The notes beneath the pieces are model-generated. The model was not told the DNA's origin. It ran no database searches and worked only from the letters and a program-made list of their open reading frames with translations. From assembly GCA_913054055.1 (NCBI GenBank), contig CAJXIT010000049.1, forward strand, positions 1 through 14,127: a stretch of 14,127 bases of DNA, in the 5' to 3' direction. This document shows positions 7,385-14,127 of this stretch, one piece after another. This DNA is from an uncultured Thalassolituus sp. (GTDB taxonomy: Bacteria; Pseudomonadota; Gammaproteobacteria; Pseudomonadales; Oceanobacteraceae). Position 1 is the first letter of the stretch. Each line of letters begins with the position of its first letter. A program made the translations under genes and the position numbers.

Positions 7385-7789
7385 TTATTTCAAAATTAAT
7401 ACTTTTGTTTGCGCCGGCGCAATGGTGGTGCCGGGAGCATTCATGCTAGAGCCATTTTGACCTGTCATGGAGGTTAGACGTGCAGCGGGTTTACCGCCAA
7501 AAAAGGTGGCGGTGCTTCCCATTAAAAACTTGGTAGGCCCCATAATACAGCCTGAAATAATACCGCCTGCCACACCGGGCTGATCGCCATTACTCATGGG
7601 TATCTCTGTTCCGACGGTATGCGCAGGACCACCTGCGATTAATACCTTCATTGCCCCAGTTGAAGGGTTGGCTGTGGCACCCATGGAAATATTTGGATAA
7701 GGAATAGGCACAATCGCAGGGCCAACAGGTGTTTTACACACATCTGGCATGCCCATGTTTTGTCCACCCATTTGGCAATTTGCAAACAT
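7385..7789 (-). CDS. PAAR-like T6SS spike-tip protein (DUF4150)
   Basis: A 134-residue DUF4150 protein, the PAAR-like cone that caps VgrG and sharpens the spike. The family hallmarks are all present: an N-terminal Cys and M-G-M-P-D-V-C-K-T-P run, VPIPYPNI near residues 28-35, the MKVLIAGGPAHTVGTEIPMSNGD block (about 48-70), and G-x-x-S-G-x-I-M-G-P-T-K-F followed by KPAARLTSMTGQN near the end. It is a single-domain form of usual length, with no C-terminal toxin fused. The start has AAGGA seven bases upstream. It follows the DUF3540 gene by 35 bases and precedes vgrG. Confidence 0.93.
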   Translation of the reverse strand: MFANCQMGGQNMGMPDVCKTPVGPAIVPIPYPNISMGATANPSTGAMKVLIAGGPAHTVGTEIPMSNGDQPGVAGGIISGCIMGPTKFLMGSTATFFGGKPAARLTSMTGQNGSSMNAPGTTIAPAQTKVLILK

Positions 7790-7824
7790 TTTGAAATCCT
7801 TATGTTATTAAATGGAGTGAACCA

Positions 7825-8439
7825 TTAACCCATGTGAATGCGGTCGCCGTTAATTTTTACGTCGCTTTTAGCGGTGATGTCCACCTGCTTTGAGCGTTGA
7901 ATGAAGTTGTTTTTAATATTTTGAATAATATCTTTTGCATTAACTTGCTCAATGCGTTCAATCATTTTGAAGCTGTCTTTAATACGTTGAACTAAGCGCG
8001 TCATATTGGATTCAACGGTCTCACTTTGAAAGCTGGTATATTTGGCAGACACATCCAGTTTTTCAGATGACTGAGTATGGGTCTGGCAATTTGATGTGTA
8101 TTCCAAGCTGGATAAAGCAATGGAATTTGACTGCACTTTTACAGATTGCTGGCTGCAGATGTGCAGTTCAGACTCCGTTTCCATACGAGCTGGCAGTGTA
8201 CCGCTGCGTTCAAGAATATTGGTGATAAAGTAACCTTTTTGGCCTGAACGCATTATGGCCACATAATCATTGTTTTCGGGTAAAAACGGGCATGAAAAAG
8301 CCTTGTTAGCCAACAGGGTTGAACCGCTTTCTAATTTGATTAAATAACCCTGCTTCGACTTAGATAATATCATCCCAAAGTTGTGTTCAGGATGTGAATT
8401 AAGCAGTTCTCTTGCGGAATCGATTGACTGAATATTCAT
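7825..8439 (-). CDS. DUF3540 T6SS accessory protein
   Basis: A 204-residue protein matching DUF3540 by length, layout and company; the family sits beside DUF2169 and DUF4150 genes in T6SS VgrG modules and its role is not established. Visible structure: an N-terminal ~75 residues with OB-fold-like strands (GYLIKLESG, DYVAIMR, GYFITNIL); residues 90-130 of short alternating strands like a beta-helix (LHICSQQSVKVQSNSIALSS); a helical stretch about 140-180 (RLVQRIKDSFKMIERIEQ); and a return to strand with ITAKSDVKINGDRIHMG at the end. This order resembles the gp5-like and needle parts of VgrG in miniature. The start has AAGG seven bases upstream and lies 9 bases after the pentapeptide gene's stop. 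Confidence 0.85.
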   Translation of the reverse strand: MNIQSIDSARELLNSHPEHNFGMILSKSKQGYLIKLESGSTLLANKAFSCPFLPENNDYVAIMRSGQKGYFITNILERSGTLPARMETESELHICSQQSVKVQSNSIALSSLEYTSNCQTHTQSSEKLDVSAKYTSFQSETVESNMTRLVQRIKDSFKMIERIEQVNAKDIIQNIKNNFIQRSKQVDITAKSDVKINGDRIHMG

Positions 8440-8448
8440 AGTTTACCT

Positions 8449-9525
8449 TTATAGTTCCATTGCTTCAGGTGTAGGCTGCCAGCGCTGTGCTTTTTCCAGT
8501 TTCTCATCGGTGCCCAGTGCCATACTTTTATTCGCACCCGACCAAACCGATCCGGCATCAATTAAACCATGTAGATTGGCTCTGAACAGTGATGCATTCG
8601 AGAAATCCGTATGCTGGCAAACTGCCATGGATAAATCACTATATGATAGTTCACAGCCATTAAATTTAGTGCCTAAGCATTGTGTGTCGCTCATTTGAGC
8701 TTGTAGTAAGTGGCTTTTTGTAAAATCGCAGCCATTCAAATTACTGTTCTGTAAACTGGCTTGTTCCATAAAACAACTTTTCAAACTGGATTGCGCTAGG
8801 GTGCTGCCAGTAAACAGTCCCATGCTGATGTTTGCTTGATCAAACGTGCATTGATTTAACTCCGCATCTACAAAAGCCGTTTGCTGCAAATGACTTTTCG
8901 TGAAGTTACAGCCATTTAATGTGGCGCTTCGAAATTGTGTCATACATAAATGCATATGAGAGAAATCGTGATTTTCAATAACAGGCTTTTCAAAAATAGA
9001 TTGCTGTAGATGGCTGCCTTTAAGGTTTATGCCTAACAGTTCACACTCAATGAAGTTGGTACGCTCAAGATGGCACAGTGATAAATCGGCTGAGGATAAA
9101 TTGCACTGCATAAAGCTTGCAAAATCTAGATTGCACTTTTGAAAGTTAGTTTGCGTTAACTGACACTCAACGAAATTAGTCTCTTGAAGCAAACCATTGC
9201 TGATATCGCTTTTGTGCAATGAAGACTGAAGAATATTAACACCTACTAAGGTTAAATCTGTTAGAGATGCTTCATCTAATGTGCTCTCTACGAAGTTGCA
9301 GTCGGTTATTTTGCTTGAGCTAAAGTTTGCTTTACTAAATTTACACTTAATAAAGTTCACTTGCTCTAATTGAGTGTTTGTGAGGTTACAGCCAGATAAA
9401 TCACAATCTGAAAAATTAGCACCGCCAATGTTAGCATTGGCGAGATTAATATTTGTTAAATCTTCATTTTCAATGGTGATGCCTTGCTGAATTTTATCTA
9501 GCAGTCCTTGCTTGCTTATTGCCAT
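8449..9525 (-). CDS. Pentapeptide-repeat T6SS module protein
   Basis: A 358-residue protein almost wholly made of pentapeptide repeats (A/C/S-[D/N/x]-[L/F]-x-x), from about residue 24 to 335, which would fold as a right-handed quadrilateral beta-helix of roughly 60 repeats. Short non-repeat ends flank it (MAISKQGLLDKIQQG at the N-terminus; a Lys/Glu-rich helix before the C-terminus). The start is the ATG at 9523-9525: a strong GGAGG (9534-9538) lies 8 bases upstream, whereas the in-frame TTG at 9538-9540 overlaps that site and should not be used. The gene overlaps the DUF2169 stop by 10 bases, indicating coupling. Such proteins accompany DUF2169/DUF3540/DUF4150 modules; a scaffold or adaptor role is inferred, not shown. 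No enzymatic motif is seen. Confidence 0.88.
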   Translation of the reverse strand: MAISKQGLLDKIQQGITIENEDLTNINLANANIGGANFSDCDLSGCNLTNTQLEQVNFIKCKFSKANFSSSKITDCNFVESTLDEASLTDLTLVGVNILQSSLHKSDISNGLLQETNFVECQLTQTNFQKCNLDFASFMQCNLSSADLSLCHLERTNFIECELLGINLKGSHLQQSIFEKPVIENHDFSHMHLCMTQFRSATLNGCNFTKSHLQQTAFVDAELNQCTFDQANISMGLFTGSTLAQSSLKSCFMEQASLQNSNLNGCDFTKSHLLQAQMSDTQCLGTKFNGCELSYSDLSMAVCQHTDFSNASLFRANLHGLIDAGSVWSGANKSMALGTDEKLEKAQRWQPTPEAMEL

Positions 9526-11996
9526 TTTGATGGCCTCCAATTTTCTAGCTTACTGCCATCTAAATTAGAGCGACTAAGATCTGTTTTATTTACAATCGTA
9601 CCTAAGAATTCACAGCCATATAAATTAGACTTTGAAACATCGGCTTTGGATAGGTCTGCTTGCATGAAATTACTGTACATGTAATTTGCATTATTCATTT
9701 TTGCGTATTGCAGATTACTATTAATAAATAAAGCATCTTTTATGGTTGATCCATTAAAGCTGATATAGCTCAGATTAGATTCACTAAAGTCCGCACGATT
9801 TAATGTGCAATCGACAAGTGCGCAGTGTATTAATTCAACTTTTCTGGCGGTAGCATCGGCTAAAATACAACGATTGAACTTTGATTCGTTTACTAGGGTC
9901 TCCTCTAAGAAGCGAGCATTGGTAAAATCTGACTTTGCAAATTCGCATTCTGAGCTGTTGGCTGAGTCTAGATTTGCGTGTTGGAAATTACAGCCTCCTA
10001 TATTAGATTGTTTAAGGTTGGCTTGAGTGAGATTAGCATGTGAAAAATCACAGCGTACAGCAATGGCTTTATGTAAGTTTGCTTGCTCTAAATTGCAATA
10101 ATGGAAGTTGCATTGCTCAAGATAGCAGTTTGAAAAGTCTACCCCTCTTAAGTCCATGCCTGAAAAATCAATGCCAGCTAAGTCCATATAAGCTAAAGAT
10201 TGCTGATCATTAATGGCTTTTATGGCTTGTTCACGTATGCCATTTAAATTTGACTCTAAGGGAGGTGTGCCCATCTCCATCATGTGAGCAGATTGACGAT
10301 AACCTTCTACTTGTAATTCATGGCCTTCTTCTAATTTCACTTTTAAACTGGCGATATCTATTTTCTGATCATCATTAAGCAATAAGTTACTGTCTTCTAA
10401 TTGCTTTAATGTCGCTTTAAGATCGCTTGGTCTTGGCAGTTGTGCTGGGGCATTGAAGCGCTCTAATGCTTGCTGCAAACTATTGGCAACGTCTTCTTGA
10501 TTAGACTCAAGCGCTTCAGATATTTGATCTTCCAGTTGCTGCTCGGCTTTCTGTTTTTGATAATCAGCATATTCAATGCTCAACTTTTCTAAATCATCAA
10601 AAGCTTTGAAGTCAATCTTATGCAAATCGATGGTCTTACCATCTTCAGCCATTGGCGCCAGCTTTTGTGTGATGGCTTCAAACTTAATCTGCCATTCGTC
10701 TTTCACCGGGTTGTGCAGATTATACAGTTGTTGTTCAAGTGTGCTGGTGTCTTGTCCCTTATCTTTTGCCTGAACGATTAACTGCTCAATTTCCTGAGAG
10801 GTTTCAGACATCTTGTCTGATACGGTTTCTTGCATGCGCTTTTCAATGTGCTCGGCCAATAGCTGCTTTGGTTCAACGTCTTGTTGAGTTAACCGGGCCA
10901 TACCACAAGGGATGTCATCAGGAATTAAGTCCTTAGTGGTTAATGCATATTGCATGTTTAAATCAGGGTGTAGACGTCCCACTAAAGATTGGAAGTAATG
11001 GTCTTTGTCTCGATTCTGAGTGTTTTTAGATTCATAAGCACATAGTAAATACTGATAATCAGACGCGTCACTGGCTTCAACTTTGATGGTGCCACGAAAG
11101 ATGATGCTGCCAAATAATTGGTTTGGATAAAATACAACTGTATCAGGATCAAGGGTCACTTCGTTTAAATCAGAAGGGGTTAAGTCAGACAGTTCATCAA
11201 ATGGTTTCACTAAAAAGGCACGGGCTTTAAAATCGGGTAGCTGACCTTGAATTGATGCATGATTCTCATGCATATTGTTAATTTCAAATTGATCATTCGC
11301 ACAAATTTTTGAGTTAAGGTGCTGGTCTTTTAAGGCAGCATTAAAGCCTTTAAAGTTAAAGTCTTTTGGATAACCAGGAAAGTCATTGGCTAACCAGTTT
11401 TCATCATAAGTGCCTACGTACTGACTACGTATAGGGTGATCAATTAATATAGGAGAGAATCCAGCAGGGGTAGGGCGTTGCTTTAACCCTGTTAATAACT
11501 GACTTGAATATTCGATGTTTGGCATGGCGACCAAATCTTCACCTAGTTCAGTTTTAACTTTATCAATGCCTTTTCCATTAGGGTTTTGATCAAAATCTTT
11601 GCCGCCAAAGGCATTTTTCCACGAGAGCGGCATTTCACTAAATGGAATGGGTTTTGTGGTGCCTGTTAAACCACCCAACCAGTAGCGATCTCCGGTAACA
11701 TGGATCGATTTAACTGCATCTTGTAGCTTGCAGCTCACATCCAAAGCAGGCACCAATTGGCCATTTGGGCTTTTGGCACTGCCTATCGCAAAAAATTCGG
11801 GAGTGACCTTGGGTAAACCCTCATCAATAAAGGGTTCATGCAGTTCTGACATGGCTTGATAAGCGTCAGAGAATAGCAGTGGGTCACCGCCCATGAGTGG
11901 GAAGTGCAATTTAGCGGTAATGGCTAAGTGATGCTCTTTCCTGAACGTAAAGGTACGAAAACCAGACTCTAAATCCAACGGTTGTATAATCTGCAT
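9516..11996 (-). CDS. DUF2169 protein with pentapeptide-repeat tail
   Basis: An 826-residue T6SS accessory protein. Residues 1-~300 are DUF2169: the opening MQIIQPLDLESGFRTFTFR, the PLSWKNAFGG motif (~125), the GTYDENWLANDFPGYPKDF motif (~195-215) and FNAALKDQH are all characteristic. Residues ~375-540 are strongly charged and helical, with two coiled-coil-like stretches (~379-430 and ~475-515). From ~600 to ~815 it becomes pentapeptide repeats (MDLAGIDFSGMDLRGVDFSN...), ending with a Trp-containing SKLENWRPSKWQ. DUF2169 proteins are reported as adaptors for T6SS effectors in some systems (for example in Agrobacterium). The start is 22 bases after tssG with only a weak, distant AGG, but it fits the family N-terminus. 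Whether the repeat tail binds cargo or VgrG is inference. Confidence 0.92.
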   Translation of the reverse strand: MQIIQPLDLESGFRTFTFRKEHHLAITAKLHFPLMGGDPLLFSDAYQAMSELHEPFIDEGLPKVTPEFFAIGSAKSPNGQLVPALDVSCKLQDAVKSIHVTGDRYWLGGLTGTTKPIPFSEMPLSWKNAFGGKDFDQNPNGKGIDKVKTELGEDLVAMPNIEYSSQLLTGLKQRPTPAGFSPILIDHPIRSQYVGTYDENWLANDFPGYPKDFNFKGFNAALKDQHLNSKICANDQFEINNMHENHASIQGQLPDFKARAFLVKPFDELSDLTPSDLNEVTLDPDTVVFYPNQLFGSIIFRGTIKVEASDASDYQYLLCAYESKNTQNRDKDHYFQSLVGRLHPDLNMQYALTTKDLIPDDIPCGMARLTQQDVEPKQLLAEHIEKRMQETVSDKMSETSQEIEQLIVQAKDKGQDTSTLEQQLYNLHNPVKDEWQIKFEAITQKLAPMAEDGKTIDLHKIDFKAFDDLEKLSIEYADYQKQKAEQQLEDQISEALESNQEDVANSLQQALERFNAPAQLPRPSDLKATLKQLEDSNLLLNDDQKIDIASLKVKLEEGHELQVEGYRQSAHMMEMGTPPLESNLNGIREQAIKAINDQQSLAYMDLAGIDFSGMDLRGVDFSNCYLEQCNFHYCNLEQANLHKAIAVRCDFSHANLTQANLKQSNIGGCNFQHANLDSANSSECEFAKSDFTNARFLEETLVNESKFNRCILADATARKVELIHCALVDCTLNRADFSESNLSYISFNGSTIKDALFINSNLQYAKMNNANYMYSNFMQADLSKADVSKSNLYGCEFLGTIVNKTDLSRSNLDGSKLENWRPSKWQ
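9526..9538 (-). promoter_or_regulatory. Ribosome-binding site fixing the pentapeptide start
   Basis: GGAGG at 9534-9538 with 8 bases to the ATG at 9523-9525, lying inside the last codons of the DUF2169 gene. It decides against the TTG at 9538-9540 as start. Confidence 0.8.
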
Positions 11997-12018
11997 AGGT
12001 TAACTACTGCCTATAACC

Positions 12019-13029
12019 TTAATTCAAAAGTTCAATAACAATTGGGCGTATACTTTTGGCTGTTAAGCCATTTGCTGCGGTAGAAATACTATTTGACGCT
12101 AGGTTACTTGTGATACCGAGTCGATTCCACGATTCTCCAAGACAAACTTGTGCATTCTTCACATCTACATTTAATAGCAGCTCTAATTGTAATGGCTTTT
12201 TCAAGTATTCTTTTAAAAGCGACTTTAAAGTATCTAACTTTTCATTGTTACTGATAAGTTCGCTGTATTTCTGCTCACTGATCCCTTTTGCAACAGCGGT
12301 TACTTTTAAAGATTGATCTGTGATTTTTGAACCTAAGTGAGCCACACCCATTTGATGATTTTGTTTGCCAATTTGGCATCTGAGACTGGGCTTGATAGCG
12401 ACTTCTTGCTGATTGAATTCTTGAATCTCAATGCTTTCAATATCTAGAAAGTCTGAGATGATAATTCTTAATCCTTCTTTTGAACGTTCTTTATTCGCAA
12501 ATAATGAAAAGTACCTGAGCTTAAGATCTTTAAGTCCGTTGTTTTCAATATTTGGATCACCCAGTAAACTGAATAATAAATTCCAGTAACTATCGTTAGA
12601 CCGCTCAACAGTATTTAGATTTAGTTTATATAATCGCCATGCTTGATATAGTTTGGGGAAGAGCTGCTTGTGGATGATGTCCAAAAACTCTCTGGGTGCA
12701 TCGTGCTCATCCCATTCATTATCAAGTAATTCTTCATTGTAAAAGTCAGGAAGTGGCGAAGCGACGCCGTATAAACCAGGTAGCTGAGAAATAATTTCAT
12801 AGCCACGGTTTTTATCTAACGCCTTAATTTGGCTAATGTCTTGCTCGGTATAGCCAAGAGACAGTTCTGGTCGTACTTCAATCTTACGTGCCGGTCGCCT
12901 TGCCGATACAGGATAAGAGTGATTAACCGATTCTAATAAACGATAAGCCTGAAAAAAATTATAGTCAGAACCGTTTTCTAGAATGTCTTGTTCTAAAGTA
13001 CTTAATGACTCACTAGGTTTGGCTGCCAT
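12019..13029 (-). CDS. tssG: T6SS baseplate protein TssG
   Basis: A 336-residue TssG (ImpH/VasB), a wedge component of the T6SS baseplate that works with TssF, TssE and TssK under the inner membrane. Characteristic stretches: FFQAYRLLE near residue 24, the arginine-rich KIEVRPELSLGY region (~48-60), GLYGVASPLPDFY (~83-96, the family's G.xG.LP..Y motif) and REFLDIIHKQLFPKLYQAW (~112-130). Length is normal. The ATG has AGGAG about 9 bases upstream and overlaps the end of tssF by 28 bases, so translation is probably coupled. It is complete, with no odd residues noticed. Confidence 0.95.
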   Translation of the reverse strand: MAAKPSESLSTLEQDILENGSDYNFFQAYRLLESVNHSYPVSARRPARKIEVRPELSLGYTEQDISQIKALDKNRGYEIISQLPGLYGVASPLPDFYNEELLDNEWDEHDAPREFLDIIHKQLFPKLYQAWRLYKLNLNTVERSNDSYWNLLFSLLGDPNIENNGLKDLKLRYFSLFANKERSKEGLRIIISDFLDIESIEIQEFNQQEVAIKPSLRCQIGKQNHQMGVAHLGSKITDQSLKVTAVAKGISEQKYSELISNNEKLDTLKSLLKEYLKKPLQLELLLNVDVKNAQVCLGESWNRLGITSNLASNSISTAANGLTAKSIRPIVIELLN

Positions 13030-14105
13030 GTTAGCTGCTCTCCTGTGTTTTCATTAGTGATAACTAGCTCAACATAGCTGTTAATGTCAGAAAATTGAGA
13101 AAATACTTTAAATAGCAATTCACCAAACAGAAACACATCACCGCTACTGGCGAAGCCTGATCCATCTACTTCAATATCGATTCTTTGACCGCGCACTAGG
13201 TAGCCGCGTAATAAGCGTTCGGTCTTATCAATACTTAATGATTTAACCGATTCAATTCGCTTTTTATTAGCCGCTTGCTCTTTGGCATCAGCTTGGTTAG
13301 TAGGGTTATACAAATTTAACAATACTTTTAAATTTGCTAAATCAGTAATTGGTAAATAGTTTACAGTTAAATGCGCAAGTAAATTCCATAGAATACGCCC
13401 ATCCGTTTGTGGCGGGATGTATTCACTAACAGCAGAAAGGTTGCTAAAGCTGACTAAGTCAGGAACGTCAGGTGTATTTACATTCACATCACCTGGTTTT
13501 AAATACTGAGTCAAAGGACCGTTTGAGCATCGAATATTGGCAGTCAAAACTTCTCTCATTGGTAAATCTTTACCCTGAGGAAAGTTAACGCGTAATACAC
13601 TTTGAGACGTATTTTGATCACCTGATTTTTGTATGAGTTCGTATACAGGCTGTTGGCTTTGTTGTTTCGCATTTAAAGAAAAATCAAGATACTGAGTTTT
13701 TTCAGAAGAACGGCGGTTTTGCCCTTGAACATTCAAAATAGAGTAAATGGTATATTGACTGTTCACGTTGCGAATAGGCTTTAAGGTTAAGTCACTTTGT
13801 TTGTGGTCTAATGGGATAGGCTCTGCGGTTGTATCAAACAAATTAATAGCAGGAGCACAAAAAAGTTTAAAGCTATTGATGTTGACATTAGTGCCCTCAG
13901 TATTCTGATTCAATTTAAATCGAAGCTTGAAAGCTTTGGGTAAAGGTTTACTTGAATCAAACCCTGAAAGATTCACGAATAAGAATTTATATTTATTAAC
14001 AAAATACTCTTGAATTCTACGGTAACCATTTAGGTTAGTTTTTGAATTTTCTAATAAGTTAAAGCTCTCATCCCAGCCCATTGGCGTTACTTGGGCTCGA
14101 GGAAG
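13002..14105 (-). CDS. tssF: T6SS baseplate protein TssF, 5' end missing
   Basis: The C-terminal ~367 residues of TssF (ImpG/VasA), the large baseplate wedge subunit; the full family length is about 590-620. The fragment opens with the well-conserved region VTPMGWDESF...NGYRRIQEYFVNKYKFLFVNLSGF, then IRCSNGPLTQYL (~180), and the C-terminal block containing LLRGYLVRGQRIDIEVDG...FLFGELLFKVFSQFSDINSYVEL, all typical of TssF. The frame appears to continue to a GTG at 14118-14120, but those bases are sequencing adapter, so the first five codons of that reading are artificial; genomic sequence ends at 14105. It ends with TAA 28 bases inside tssG. Confidence 0.94.
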   Translation of the reverse strand, partial: LPRAQVTPMGWDESFNLLENSKTNLNGYRRIQEYFVNKYKFLFVNLSGFDSSKPLPKAFKLRFKLNQNTEGTNVNINSFKLFCAPAINLFDTTAEPIPLDHKQSDLTLKPIRNVNSQYTIYSILNVQGQNRRSSEKTQYLDFSLNAKQQSQQPVYELIQKSGDQNTSQSVLRVNFPQGKDLPMREVLTANIRCSNGPLTQYLKPGDVNVNTPDVPDLVSFSNLSAVSEYIPPQTDGRILWNLLAHLTVNYLPITDLANLKVLLNLYNPTNQADAKEQAANKKRIESVKSLSIDKTERLLRGYLVRGQRIDIEVDGSGFASSGDVFLFGELLFKVFSQFSDINSYVELVITNENTGEQLTWQPNLVSH

Positions 14106-14127
14106 AGATCGGAAGAGCACACGTCTG
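14106..14127. other. Illumina TruSeq adapter remnant (not genomic)
   Basis: The terminal 22 bases begin AGATCGGAAGAGC and match, in order and orientation, the first 22 bases of the Illumina TruSeq Read 1 adapter. It sits exactly at the contig end, where adapter read-through is expected. It should be trimmed; it adds the false residues V-L-F-R-S to the tssF reading frame. Confidence 0.97.

Noticed and set aside
8449..9525. Repetitive look of the pentapeptide genes as a CRISPR or DNA tandem repeat
   Set aside because: The periodicity is at protein level (A/C-x-L/F-x-x); the bases vary widely between units and there are no equal spacers.
9538..9540. TTG as start of the pentapeptide-repeat gene
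   Set aside because: It overlaps the GGAGG ribosome-binding site that serves the ATG at 9523-9525.
12621..12806. Alternative - strand frame inside tssG
   Set aside because: It lies within the coherent TssG frame and has no family features.
14118..14120. GTG start for the tssF frame
   Set aside because: These bases belong to the sequencing adapter.

Overview
The window is part of a type VI secretion system (T6SS) locus from a Gram-negative bacterium. The moderately AT-rich DNA, the protein style and the VgrG/DUF2169/DUF3540/DUF4150 gene set suggest a gammaproteobacterium, possibly marine; genus cannot be read from the sequence. Both ends are cut inside genes, and the last 22 bases (14106-14127) are not genomic: they match the start of the Illumina TruSeq adapter, so this is the end of a draft or metagenomic contig.

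Layout. On the + strand, 2-1189 is the C-terminal part of the sheath-recycling ATPase TssH/ClpV, followed by a hairpin. Everything else is on the - strand and converges on it. Read in the direction of transcription (high to low coordinates): tssF (5' end missing), tssG, then a VgrG delivery module. The module comprises a DUF2169 protein with a pentapeptide-repeat tail, a second pentapeptide-repeat protein, a DUF3540 protein, a PAAR-like DUF4150 protein and VgrG. A cargo segment follows: a two-helix membrane protein (162 aa), a membrane-anchored protein with a large probably periplasmic domain (454 aa), a decayed IS3-family end, and a four-helix membrane protein (309 aa) whose reading frame is interrupted by an amber codon 12 codons before its likely natural end. 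Apart from that TAG and the frameshifted IS remnant, every gene ending in the window uses TAA.

How it fits together. TssF and TssG belong to the baseplate; VgrG with the PAAR-like protein forms the spike that sits on it; DUF2169, DUF3540 and the pentapeptide protein are the accessory set that accompanies one class of VgrG and probably loads or stabilises cargo; ClpV recycles the contracted sheath. Genes from tssF to the DUF4150 gene are tightly packed, overlapping or separated by at most 35 bases. A plausible sigma70 promoter in the 132-base gap before vgrG could drive vgrG and the cargo separately. No recognisable toxin enzyme is present. The cargo genes all look like membrane proteins, so they are either immunity-type proteins whose toxin is elsewhere or lost, or an undescribed membrane-acting set. 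The cargo segment is visibly more AT-rich than the structural genes and carries the IS scar, consistent with a turnover-prone accessory region.
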